A stretch of 38,940 bases of DNA from Treponema sp. UBA3649 (GTDB taxonomy: Bacteria; Spirochaetota; Spirochaetia; Treponematales; Treponemataceae), in assembly GCA_002373325.1 (NCBI GenBank), contig DFKI01000123.1, positions 1 to 38,940 of the forward strand. Direction: 5' to 3'. Shown one piece after another: positions 8,745 through 15,462 of this stretch (position 1 is its first letter; each line of letters starts with the position of its first letter). The position numbers were made by a program, and so were the translations under genes. The notes under the pieces are model-generated. The model saw only the letters and a list, made by a program, of their open reading frames with translations, did not search any database and had not been told where the DNA came from.

Positions 8745-9389
8745 ATGGAAGGAAGCTCTTTTTTCAGATACCGCCCCGGAAAAACATTCATGCACTCCAT
8801 CCCCCCGTGGATAAAAATCATCCTGATGCTCTCTCTTGCGGTCGTCTCATTCTACGTCCCGACAGTGCCGGCCTTCATCGCATGGGGATTTCTCATCATT
8901 TTTTCAGGCATAGTCCTCAGCTTCACACCCGGGGAGATTTTTTCAGATTTATCCCCGACTTTGATTTATGCGTCCATGCTCTACGTGGCTTCCATAATCC
9001 TTAGCATTTCTGAGGAAGGATTTTTCTCCGCGAAATCTCTGGTTCCGAGACTCCAAAATCTTGAGATGCTCTCACACATGGCGCTTTCCATTGAGACAAG
9101 CTCCATTTTTTTCAGAACAACCAGCCCGGTCGCATTCAGACAAGGATTCGCGCAGATTGAGGGAACAATCCGAAAAAACGACAGAACACCTTTGGCAGAG
9201 GCTCTTTCCCTCACCATAGGATTCATTCCCGGACTTGCAGTTTTCTGGCACAAGGCTGATTGCGCATGGCGGGCAAGGGGCGGAAAAAAAAGCGTAAAAA
9301 GAATCATCGTGCTCACTCCCCTCCTTTTCAGAACCGGCATGAGAAGCGCATACGAAAAATCCCTTGCGATGAAAAACAGGGGGAGATAG
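8745..9389 (+). CDS. bioN: ECF transporter T component (BioN/EcfT type)
   Basis: A 214-residue membrane protein with four to five hydrophobic helices and the two cytoplasmic coupling motifs of T components: AWRARGG (about residues 170-176) and AMKNRG at the C-terminus. These are the Ala-Arg-Gly type motifs that engage the ATPases. It connects BioY to the ATPase in biotin uptake. The gene starts nine bases after the ATPase stop with TAGGAG as ribosome-binding site, so bioY, the ATPase gene and bioN form one operon, possibly continuing from lnt. It ends 17 bases before the convergent lipoprotein gene, with no terminator visible between them. Confidence 0.85.
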   Translation: MEGSSFFRYRPGKTFMHSIPPWIKIILMLSLAVVSFYVPTVPAFIAWGFLIIFSGIVLSFTPGEIFSDLSPTLIYASMLYVASIILSISEEGFFSAKSLVPRLQNLEMLSHMALSIETSSIFFRTTSPVAFRQGFAQIEGTIRKNDRTPLAEALSLTIGFIPGLAVFWHKADCAWRARGGKKSVKRIIVLTPLLFRTGMRSAYEKSLAMKNRGR

Positions 9390-9406
9390 AATTTAGGATT
9401 CAGTGA

Positions 9407-11353
9407 TTAGCTGCCGTGCATCAATTCACCCAACGTGCGAGTTACCGGGGCACTGCATTTTTTTACATCGGCTCCCAGTATCTCAGGAAATTTTGACACG
9501 GCGTAAACTTTTATTAGTATGTCGTTGGAAGCGGTTCCGATGTCAATAAGTTGAGTTAAGTCATAACGAGTGGTGTTTTCTCCTTCCACTTCCAGCGTGA
9601 CCGGCCTTTCCCTTGTACCTTGAAGAACAGGCAATGTAATTTCATAACCTGTGCATCTTCCTTCAGGGGCATCCCAACGCAAGGAAACTTTGCCCGGAGT
9701 TTTTCCAGTTTGTTGTATAGTTACCAAGCGGACATTCGATACCTTGTAGGGAGTCATTGCCGAGTAGATTGTATTGGTTTTTGTGTTTCCCGCGTAATCC
9801 GTGTGGCTTATGTTGAACGCATAAAGGCTTCCGCCAGTGAGCCCGCTTAATTCCCCGCTGGTTTCCGTCCTGCCGAAAGTTCCGGTGTCCGTGATATTTG
9901 TCGCCCGGAATTCCCTGCAAACAATGTCAGTCTGCTTCAGGTCCTTGATGGAGCCGGGATTCCATGAGAGAGTCATCTTTGAGTTGTTGTTCTCATTTGG
10001 ATCCGGAGTTTCAGTCAGTGTGGGAGCCGCAATCTCCGGGGCTTTGGTGTCCACCGCAAAATAATATCTCTCGGTGACAGGATATGTGCATGGGTTCGCG
10101 CATTTGTCACTCAGCTCAAGTCTAAGCTCGTATACTCCGTCCGTGAGCGTGGAAAGAGAAGAGATTCCGTTGTACTGCGCAGAGTCCTCCGTTACAAACT
10201 GATATTCGATTCCATTCCTGAAAACGTTTCCGCCAGATGATGCATAATCCGGACCACAGATTCTATCGACTACGACCGAGAAAAGATTCGCTGGACCGCT
10301 TCCGTCATCATGCACGCTTAGATTTAAACTGAGAGATGGGGAAGAACCGTCTATGAATTTCAGGCTCGATGGTGGCTGTACGGATGGAAGTGTGGAAGAT
10401 GAAAGAGATTGTCCGCAGAGTTCCAAAGAAAATGTGTCCGCGACATCAGGACCGGTTGAGTCCGTTCCGTTGTTCACTTGATAAATCCATTTTTTGTTTC
10501 CTGCCATCCTCACCGACTTTCCCTCAAACTCATAGAAAAATCCCTTTTCCAGAATAACCATGACCTTTGTAAAATCAGGGAGAAAATTGCTGCGGTCTGC
10601 GGGTATGGAAAGTGTGTTCTCATTTTCAAACACAGGACATCCGAAGTGCTTGTTCAGATTAAGATTTCCGCTTTTGTCCTTTATGGAGATATTCTTGAAA
10701 AATGAGTCTCCGTCCTTCGTGTAACCGTAAAATCTTGTTTCCCCACCTGCTTCGACGGAAAGAAAATCAGATTCAGGAATTCCGTTTTCCATAAGACCTG
10801 CTTTTTCCTCATCCGTGTAGTAGATTGAATCCTCGCTCATGTTTCGGTCAAACACTATCTGTATGGTCGTGTCTTTCAGGCAGCCTCCTGATATGACCAT
10901 CGGTGTGTAGGACAGAATCTGGGGTCTCTCTACCACTATGGGGACAAGACAAAGCTGCATTCCGTCTTCCGGGGCTTTTGTGAAGGTGCAAGAAGTTTCC
11001 TCTTCGCCCGTGTTTTCTATTGAAAGATATTCGCCGTTCGGAATCTCGTTTTTTGTGGTGCTATCCACTATAGTCCATTTCAGGAATTCGTAGTCGCTGA
11101 ATGTGTCGAATCCGATCGGGAAAGTGTCGGACACTTTTTTGCTTGTCTCTCCGCTCGCAGGTGATTTTGCAATCCCGGAATCCTTTGAGTAATCTATGAG
11201 TATTGTGTAAGCCGGGGCGTTCGCATAGGCCACCTTCCCTTCAATCTCCTTTTTTATCTCCATTCCTGAAAGAAAATTGTGGCATGAGGCGAAAAAGAGT
11301 GATATACCCCCTGTCAGTATATAAATCGGCAAGCGTTCTAATCGTTCTCTCAT
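9407..11353 (-). CDS. Putative surface lipoprotein with Ig/FN3-like repeats
   Basis: The 648-residue product starts MRERLERLPIYILTGG and has a hydrophobic h-region followed by LFFASC, a spirochaete-style lipobox with C24 as the predicted lipidated residue. The mature chain is rich in beta-strand-type sequence. About 130-250 resembles a bacterial Ig-like region (IQIVFDRNMSEDSIYY). About 300-460 carries KAPEI/YYFAVDTKAPEI strands, and two fibronectin-III-like modules follow near the C-terminus (KMTLSWNPGSIKDLKQ and KVSLRWDAPEGRCTGYEI). ATG 11353 is preceded by GGAGG six bases upstream, better than the in-frame start at 11386. It is likely anchored in the outer membrane or periplasm with a structural or adhesive role; no specific function can be assigned. 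Confidence 0.72.
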   Translation of the reverse strand: MRERLERLPIYILTGGISLFFASCHNFLSGMEIKKEIEGKVAYANAPAYTILIDYSKDSGIAKSPASGETSKKVSDTFPIGFDTFSDYEFLKWTIVDSTTKNEIPNGEYLSIENTGEEETSCTFTKAPEDGMQLCLVPIVVERPQILSYTPMVISGGCLKDTTIQIVFDRNMSEDSIYYTDEEKAGLMENGIPESDFLSVEAGGETRFYGYTKDGDSFFKNISIKDKSGNLNLNKHFGCPVFENENTLSIPADRSNFLPDFTKVMVILEKGFFYEFEGKSVRMAGNKKWIYQVNNGTDSTGPDVADTFSLELCGQSLSSSTLPSVQPPSSLKFIDGSSPSLSLNLSVHDDGSGPANLFSVVVDRICGPDYASSGGNVFRNGIEYQFVTEDSAQYNGISSLSTLTDGVYELRLELSDKCANPCTYPVTERYYFAVDTKAPEIAAPTLTETPDPNENNNSKMTLSWNPGSIKDLKQTDIVCREFRATNITDTGTFGRTETSGELSGLTGGSLYAFNISHTDYAGNTKTNTIYSAMTPYKVSNVRLVTIQQTGKTPGKVSLRWDAPEGRCTGYEITLPVLQGTRERPVTLEVEGENTTRYDLTQLIDIGTASNDILIKVYAVSKFPEILGADVKKCSAPVTRTLGELMHGS

Positions 11354-11465
11354 ATTTGTCCTCCGAATGAAATGTTCTGAAATCAAATATTATGGAACCG
11401 TGGATTAGAGCCTGAAGTGTTGATGTAAGGTTCCTAATGCATTCCGCCGATGCTGCTTCTACTCA

Positions 11466-11494
11466 ATTATACCACGGATTTTTTCATTTGTCAC
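11466..11494 (-). promoter_or_regulatory. Promoter of the lipoprotein gene
   Basis: On the minus strand GTGACA (489-494 of 11 kb) is 17 bases from a perfect TATAAT (11466-11471) that is also preceded by TGG, an extended -10. It would give a ~105-base 5' UTR before the ATG at 11353. It is back to back with the leu promoter. Confidence 0.65.
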
Positions 11495-11550
11495 ACTGAT
11501 TTAAAAAAAATTTGTCAGCAGATAAGCAAAGTAAGCCGTAAAAAATCCAC

Positions 11551-11579
11551 TTGACTTTAATTCACATAGTGGCTATAAT
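11551..11579 (+). promoter_or_regulatory. Strong leu promoter
   Basis: TTGACT (11551-11556), a 17-base spacer and TATAAT (11574-11579) form a near-consensus sigma-70 promoter. The predicted transcription start (about 11585-11587) coincides with the ATG of the leader peptide at 11587, so the leader peptide is probably translated from a leaderless mRNA end. Confidence 0.8.
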
Positions 11580-11586
11580 TGGAACT

Positions 11587-11643
11587 ATGAAACGAACACT
11601 ACTGCTTCTAGCTCTTAATTTCTCACAATCTGGCCGAAACTAG
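11587..11643 (+). CDS. leuL: Leucine-rich leader peptide of the leuA attenuator
   Basis: An 18-codon ORF reading MKRTLLLLALNFSQSGRN and ending in TAG at 11641. Five of six consecutive codons are Leu (CTA CTG CTT CTA GCT CTT), the classic sensor of charged tRNA-Leu. It lies directly downstream of a strong promoter and 39 bases upstream of a strong terminator, all ahead of leuA. There is no Shine-Dalgarno sequence, because the ATG is at the predicted 5' end. The peptide itself presumably has no function beyond ribosome positioning. The symbol is by analogy with enterobacterial leuL; the sequence is not homologous. Confidence 0.8.
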   Translation: MKRTLLLLALNFSQSGRN

Positions 11644-11697
11644 GGTTTTTGTGCAGGCGTTTCATTATAACGTAACTTACAGACCTGTTGCTTCGGC
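11633..11697 (+). promoter_or_regulatory. Candidate antiterminator pairing of the leu attenuator
   Basis: GCCGAA (11633-11638, the last sense codons of the leader peptide) is exactly complementary to TTCGGC (11692-11697), which forms the loop and inner 3' arm of the terminator hairpin. A ribosome stalled on the Leu codons (11599-11616) would leave the first element free to pair and open the terminator. A ribosome reaching the stop at 11641 would cover it and let the terminator form. Six pairs is modest, so this is a model, not a demonstration. Confidence 0.45.
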
Positions 11698-11712
11698 GGC
11701 GGGTCTTTTTTT
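11682..11712 (+). terminator. Attenuator terminator upstream of leuA
   Basis: GACCTGTTGC (11682-11691) pairs over ten positions, with G-T wobbles, with GCGGCGGGTC (11696-11705) around a TTCG tetraloop, followed by seven T residues (11706-11712). It is an intrinsic terminator located between the leader peptide and leuA, where full termination would silence leuA. Confidence 0.85.
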
Positions 11713-11771
11713 ATTTGGGAAAAAGTTTGTTTCCCTCACAAAGAGACCGGCTGTCTTGTAACGGCTGTGTT

Positions 11772-11892
11772 TTTTTATAGGAGGTGTGATAAAACTACAT
11801 CCATGTAGTTTTATCACCGACGTTTTGTCAAAGACAAAACTTATATCCATGCCATCCATGGCATGCCGCTAACGCGGAGTTTTTATAGGAGG
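11772..11892 (+). repeat. Multi-palindrome element with duplicated ribosome-binding site
   Basis: TTTTTATAGGAGG occurs at 11772-11784 and again at 11880-11892, where it provides the leuA ribosome-binding site. The 95 bases between are four consecutive palindromes: a 15-base-arm perfect inverted repeat (11786-11817, two-base centre), GTTTTGTC/GACAAAAC (11822-11840), CATGCCAT/ATGGCATG (11848-11865) and CCGC/GCGG (11866-11877). The duplicated flank suggests insertion or slippage duplication of a small palindromic element just ahead of leuA. It could fold into a row of hairpins in the leuA 5' UTR. The remaining part of the 11354-11897 gap holds the two promoters and the attenuator described separately. 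Confidence 0.75.
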
Positions 11893-11897
11893 ACTTT

Positions 11898-13586
11898 ATG
11901 TCAGTTATGAATCCGAACGGCAAGTATGCCCCAATCGCAGAGATTCCGATCCAGAATCGGGTTTGGCCCACGAAAAAGATTGTAAAGGCTCCGCTCTGGT
12001 GCTCCGTTGACCTCAGGGACGGAAATCAGGCTCTGGTAAATCCGATGGGCATAGAGACCAAGCTTGCTTTTTTTGATTTGCTTGTGAAAATCGGCTTCAA
12101 GGAGATTGAGGTGGGATTTCCCGCTGCGAGCGACACTGAATACGAGTTCATCAGACGGCTCATCGACGAAAAGAGAATCCCGGACGACGTGACGATTCAG
12201 GTTCTCTGTCAGGCAAGGGAACAGCTCGTCAAAAAAACCGTGGAATGTCTCAAGGGTGCTCCCAAGGCAATCTTCCACATATATAACTCAACTTCTCCGG
12301 CTCAGAGAAAATACACTTTCGGAAAGACGAAGGAAGAAATCAAGCAGATTGCGATTGACGGAGTTCGGTGCATAAAGGGATGTCTTTCCGCCGATGACAT
12401 GAAGAGAATCCGTCTTGAGTATTCGCCCGAGAGTTTCAGCATGACCGAGATTGATTTTGCCGTGGAAATCTGCGAGGCCGTAAAAAATGAGTGGGGATGC
12501 TCTCCCGACAACAAGATTATTTTGAATCTTCCGACCACCGTTGAATGCTCCACACCGAATGTCTATGCCGACCAGATTGAGTATTTCTCGACGCACATCA
12601 CGAACCGCGATTCCGTCGTAATCAGCACACACTGCCACAATGACCGTGGAACAGGAGTCGCATCCGCGGAGCTGGGACTTCTTGCAGGAGCCGACCGCGT
12701 GGAAGGTTGCATTTTCGGAAACGGAGAGAGAACCGGAAACCTGGATGTAGTTACGGTCGCCTTGAACATGTTCAGCCAGGGAGTTGACCCGGAGCTTGAT
12801 TTTAGAAACATCACGGACATTGCGGAAAAATATTGCGAGTACACCGGCATGGAGATTCCGCCACGCACACCTTATGCGGGAGAGCTTGTGTTCACCGCGT
12901 TCAGTGGAAGCCATCAGGACGCAATCAGAAAGGGAATGGCAGCAAGGGCGAAGATGGGAAAGGACGATCTCTGGGACGTGCCGTATCTGCTCATCGATCC
13001 GCATGACATTGGAAGGCAGTACGAGGGAATCATCAGAATCAACAGCCAGTCCGGAAAGGGAGGGGCGGCATTTATATTGGAAGAAAAATACGGGCTCTCT
13101 TTGCCCAAGGCCATGCATCCGGTTTTGGGTGCCGTCGTCAAGGAAGCCGCGGATTCTGCACAGAGGGAGCTTCGCGCGGAGGAAATCTACGAGCTGTTTG
13201 AGAAGACATGGCTCAAGGCTGACCGCAACCTGAAGATTGTGGATCTCTCCGAAACCCACGTGGAAGGAAAGAACGATGCCGAGGTGGTGGAGACGACCCT
13301 TTGCCGTGCCGTGGTGACATGGAAGGGTGAGCAGATTTCAATCGGGGAAAAAGGAAACGGACCTCTCGACGCATTCTCAACTGCTCTTTCTCAGACTCCC
13401 GCTCCAAGGTTCAGCATTACGGCTTTCCATGAGCACAGCGTGGGTACCGGAAACAACACGAGCGCGGTTGCTTACGTTCAGATTACGACCGAGGACGGAA
13501 ATCAGTACTGGGGAGCCGGAAAGTCAACCAACGTCGGTCGGGCGGGTATTGATGCCGTTGTGAGCGCTTTGAACCAGATTGCTTGA
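11898..13586 (+). CDS. leuA: 2-Isopropylmalate synthase, long (LeuA type 2) form
   Basis: Catalyses the Claisen condensation of acetyl-CoA with 2-oxoisovalerate, the first committed step of leucine synthesis. The 562-residue product has the long-form start (PIQNRVWPTKKIVKAPLWCS) and the DmpG/LeuA TIM-barrel signature SVDLRDGNQAL with catalytic R40 and metal-binding D41. The metal-binding H245-C-H247-N-D is in STHCHNDRGTG, followed by GNGERTGNLDVVTVALNM. A C-terminal regulatory domain (about 430-562) would bind leucine for feedback inhibition. AGGAGG lies six bases before the ATG. The gene is controlled by the upstream leader peptide and attenuator and ends in its own terminator, so it is probably monocistronic; no other leu gene is adjacent. 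Confidence 0.95.
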   Translation: MSVMNPNGKYAPIAEIPIQNRVWPTKKIVKAPLWCSVDLRDGNQALVNPMGIETKLAFFDLLVKIGFKEIEVGFPAASDTEYEFIRRLIDEKRIPDDVTIQVLCQAREQLVKKTVECLKGAPKAIFHIYNSTSPAQRKYTFGKTKEEIKQIAIDGVRCIKGCLSADDMKRIRLEYSPESFSMTEIDFAVEICEAVKNEWGCSPDNKIILNLPTTVECSTPNVYADQIEYFSTHITNRDSVVISTHCHNDRGTGVASAELGLLAGADRVEGCIFGNGERTGNLDVVTVALNMFSQGVDPELDFRNITDIAEKYCEYTGMEIPPRTPYAGELVFTAFSGSHQDAIRKGMAARAKMGKDDLWDVPYLLIDPHDIGRQYEGIIRINSQSGKGGAAFILEEKYGLSLPKAMHPVLGAVVKEAADSAQRELRAEEIYELFEKTWLKADRNLKIVDLSETHVEGKNDAEVVETTLCRAVVTWKGEQISIGEKGNGPLDAFSTALSQTPAPRFSITAFHEHSVGTGNNTSAVAYVQITTEDGNQYWGAGKSTNVGRAGIDAVVSALNQIA

Positions 13587-13611
13587 GTGTTTTGAGGTAA
13601 AATTTTATGAA

Positions 13612-13651
13612 ATGCTGTCGTACCTTGAATTTGGGTGCGGCGGCATTTTTT
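13612..13651 (+). terminator. Rho-independent terminator after leuA
   Basis: Thirteen consecutive pairs (G-T included) form between 13612-13624 and 13634-13646 around a nine-base loop, followed by T residues to 13651. It lies 25 bases after the leuA stop. Confidence 0.88.
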
Positions 13652-13710
13652 GATTTTGACATGCTCTCGGCACTACTGGACATTTTTTCTTCTATATGAT
13701 ACACTAAAAT

Positions 13711-13770
13711 ATGAATTCAGCTTTTCCACCCGGATTTTGTGTCGGCACGGAAAAGAGGCAGGGGTTTTAG
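13711..13770 (+). CDS. Possible 19-codon upstream ORF before rpoZ
   Basis: ATG 13711 opens a short frame (MNSAFPPGFCVGTEKRQGF) whose TAG ends one base before the rpoZ ATG. A possible -10 box, TATGAT (13695-13700), lies 10 bases upstream of this ATG, which would place the mRNA start within a few bases of it. It has no Shine-Dalgarno sequence and no convincing -35 box. It could translationally couple to rpoZ, or be chance. Low confidence. Confidence 0.25.
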   Translation: MNSAFPPGFCVGTEKRQGF

Positions 13771-13771
13771 A

Positions 13772-13975
13772 ATGATTTTTCCACTTGAAGATTTAGTAAA
13801 ATACAAGGGCAGCATCTACGAGATTACGGTCGCGGCAAGCAGACGTGCGTATCAGCTCGCAAAACTCAACGATCCGCTGATTGAAGAGAACGACTACAAG
13901 GTGGTCTCACTCGCGGCAAAGCAGCTTTTCACAAACGAAGTTCACTACCGCATCGAAAGCAAGCCTCGCCAGTAG
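13772..13975 (+). CDS. rpoZ: RNA polymerase omega subunit
   Basis: The 67-residue product matches the short spirochaetal omega subunit, which helps assemble and stabilise the beta' subunit of RNA polymerase. The conserved core ITVAASRRAYQLAKLN corresponds to the omega signature (canonical xxxAxRARQL). It is followed by the VSLAAKQLFTNEVHY segment, where other bacteria have the VALREIAxGxI-type helix. The ATG is preceded by a GGCAGGGG purine stretch. miaA starts five bases downstream and is probably co-transcribed, an arrangement that puts a small transcription factor gene next to a tRNA-modification gene. Identification rests on size and motif, and the divergence from the proteobacterial protein is considerable. 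Confidence 0.8.
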   Translation: MIFPLEDLVKYKGSIYEITVAASRRAYQLAKLNDPLIEENDYKVVSLAAKQLFTNEVHYRIESKPRQ

Positions 13976-13980
13976 ATTAA

Positions 13981-14925
13981 ATGGAGGGAACCGGGGCAAA
14001 AATTCCCATGATTGTCATATTCGCACCGACCGCATGTGGGAAAACTGCTCTTGTAACGGACATTTTCGGCTCCGAAAGCAAGGGTTCCCTGAAAGGAGCG
14101 GCGGAGATAATCAGCGCGGACAGTCAGGCAGTCTACCGGTTCCTCAACATAGGCACTGCGAAACCCAGCGAAAAAGAGCAATCATCTCTCACCCATCACT
14201 TGATTGATGTACGGACACCGGACGTTCAGTTCGGCGTTGGTGATTTTATTGCCATGGCGGACGAAGCGGCATCTGAAATCAATGCGAGAGGAAAAATCCC
14301 CGTGATGGTCGGAGGAAGCGGATTTTACGTGAGGAGCTTTATCCTGGGGCTGCCGGAAACTCCAATCAGCAAGCCTGAAATCCGGGAAAAAATCAAGGAG
14401 AGGCTAAGGCTTGAGGGAAACGGCAATCTCTACCACGAGCTCAAAATGGTGGACAGGGAATACGCGCGGAAGATTGACCTGCACGACGGAATCAGAATCA
14501 GCAGGGCCCTTGAAGTCTACTACTCCACCGGAAGACCTCTGAGCTCATACAAAATGCCCGACACTCCCAGAGCCAAATACGAGTTCTGCACGATAATCCT
14601 TGAGCGGCCAAGGGACGAGCTTTACCGGAGGATAGACTTTCGTGTGGACTCCATGTTTGAGATGGGACTTGCAGAGGAAATCGAAGGACTGAAAACGATG
14701 GGATATGGAAAGGACTGTCCCGGAATGAAGGCCATCGGTTACAGCGAATTTTTCAAGGGTGAGACTGAATCCGAAAAGATTAAGGAGATGATTAAAAAGG
14801 ACAGCCGCCGATACGCGAAAAAACAGTACACAATCATGGCGGACATCCCCGGAGCAATCAGAGTGCCTGCCGACGACAAAGCCTCGGTTGAAAAAATCAT
14901 CGTGGAGTTTCTTTCGGAACACTAA
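13981..14925 (+). CDS. miaA: tRNA dimethylallyltransferase
   Basis: MiaA adds the dimethylallyl group to N6 of A37 in tRNAs reading UNN codons. The 314-residue protein shows the P-loop APTACGKT (15-22; usually GPTASGKT, so Cys replaces Ser). It then has ISADSQAVYRFLNIGTAKP, the HHLIDVRTP segment, GGSGFYVRSF and IRISRALEVYYSTG, all in family order. The C-terminal part has GMKAIGYSEF and a KKDSRRYAKKQ basic stretch. The ATG 13981 lacks a clear ribosome-binding site and may depend on coupling to rpoZ five bases upstream; ATG 14008 (MIVIFAPTACGK) is an alternative start. Its stop codon overlaps the convergent toxin stop by four bases. Confidence 0.95.
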   Translation: MEGTGAKIPMIVIFAPTACGKTALVTDIFGSESKGSLKGAAEIISADSQAVYRFLNIGTAKPSEKEQSSLTHHLIDVRTPDVQFGVGDFIAMADEAASEINARGKIPVMVGGSGFYVRSFILGLPETPISKPEIREKIKERLRLEGNGNLYHELKMVDREYARKIDLHDGIRISRALEVYYSTGRPLSSYKMPDTPRAKYEFCTIILERPRDELYRRIDFRVDSMFEMGLAEEIEGLKTMGYGKDCPGMKAIGYSEFFKGETESEKIKEMIKKDSRRYAKKQYTIMADIPGAIRVPADDKASVEKIIVEFLSEH

Positions 14926-15185
14926 TTGTCGTAGTGCCCCTTGCATGAAATAATCTTTATATTTTCAAGTTCATCAATCACATATACAAGACGATTCTCC
15001 TTATCTATCCTACGGGAATATCCAGGATGGTTCTTTAGCGATTCCGGCTTACCGATTCCTTGCAATGCACCATTTCTGCGAATATCCTCCAACAAATCAT
15101 TTATTTTCTTTAAGGTTTTTCTATCCTGACTTTGCCAGTACATATACTGAGAAAACGCTTCTTTTGTGAACGTGAAGTCATTCAT
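14922..15185 (-). CDS. YoeB/Txe-family mRNA interferase toxin
   Basis: An 87-residue protein of the RelE/YoeB superfamily, which cleaves mRNA in the ribosomal A site. The C-terminal block YSRRIDKENRLVYVIDE and the final H84-Y85 match the conserved Arg and His-Tyr catalytic elements of YoeB, and KPESLKNHPGYSRRI is a family hallmark. Its ATG overlaps the antitoxin stop (TGATG), so it is translationally coupled downstream of the antitoxin, the standard order. It converges on miaA with a four-base overlap of stop codons. The name yoeB would be reasonable. Confidence 0.9.
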   Translation of the reverse strand: MNDFTFTKEAFSQYMYWQSQDRKTLKKINDLLEDIRRNGALQGIGKPESLKNHPGYSRRIDKENRLVYVIDELENIKIISCKGHYDN

Positions 15186-15397
15186 CAGCCATTCTCCATA
15201 TTTCGCAATTCAGACATCGATTTTACAACAACATCTCCTTTTTCAAGTTGAGAAAAACTCCTGTCCAGCATTTCCAGATATTCTGCATTAGCTCTATTTT
15301 TGCTGTTGTTTAGAACCAAGTCCAAAAATCGGGAAACAAATTCAAAATCCTGTTCAGGAATCATACGAAGTTTCTGTTCTAATACTGCATACGGCAT
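15185..15397 (-). CDS. Antitoxin partner of the YoeB-like toxin
   Basis: A 70-residue protein (MPYAVLEQKLRMIPEQDFEF...) directly upstream of and overlapping the toxin gene. The N-terminal part is predicted helical, and the acidic/hydrophobic C-terminal half (MLDRSFSQLEKGDVVVK) would be the toxin-binding segment. It does not resemble the usual YoeB partner YefM/Phd, which begins with a Phd-type fold. It is therefore assigned as antitoxin mainly from position and size. An extended -10 box sits just upstream, and such antitoxins usually repress their own promoter. Confidence 0.75.
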   Translation of the reverse strand: MPYAVLEQKLRMIPEQDFEFVSRFLDLVLNNSKNRANAEYLEMLDRSFSQLEKGDVVVKSMSELRNMENG

Positions 15398-15416
15398 GAT
15401 ATACCCCCTATCTTAA

Positions 15417-15422
15417 ATTATA
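15417..15422 (-). promoter_or_regulatory. Extended -10 promoter of the toxin-antitoxin operon
   Basis: On the minus strand a perfect TATAAT is preceded by TGG (extended -10), 19 bases upstream of the antitoxin ATG. No good -35 box is visible, consistent with an extended -10 promoter. The purine run ATAGGGGG serves as ribosome-binding site. Confidence 0.55.
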
Positions 15423-15462
15423 CCACACCCCCGCAAAAAAATCCACTTTCACCTTTCACTCC

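Noticed and set aside
11786..11874. 28-codon frame inside the palindrome element as a gene
   Set aside because: The GTG lies one base after AGGAGG, too close for normal initiation, and the peptide is merely a translation of palindromes; kept only as a remark in the findings.
11551..11897. T-box riboswitch upstream of leuA
   Set aside because: No T-box consensus or specifier-loop arrangement was seen; the Leu-rich leader peptide plus terminator explains the region better.
12288..13259. Long open frame on the minus strand inside leuA (323 codons)
   Set aside because: It is fully antisense to a strongly supported leuA, has no ribosome-binding site and no recognisable domain; it arises from codon bias of leuA.
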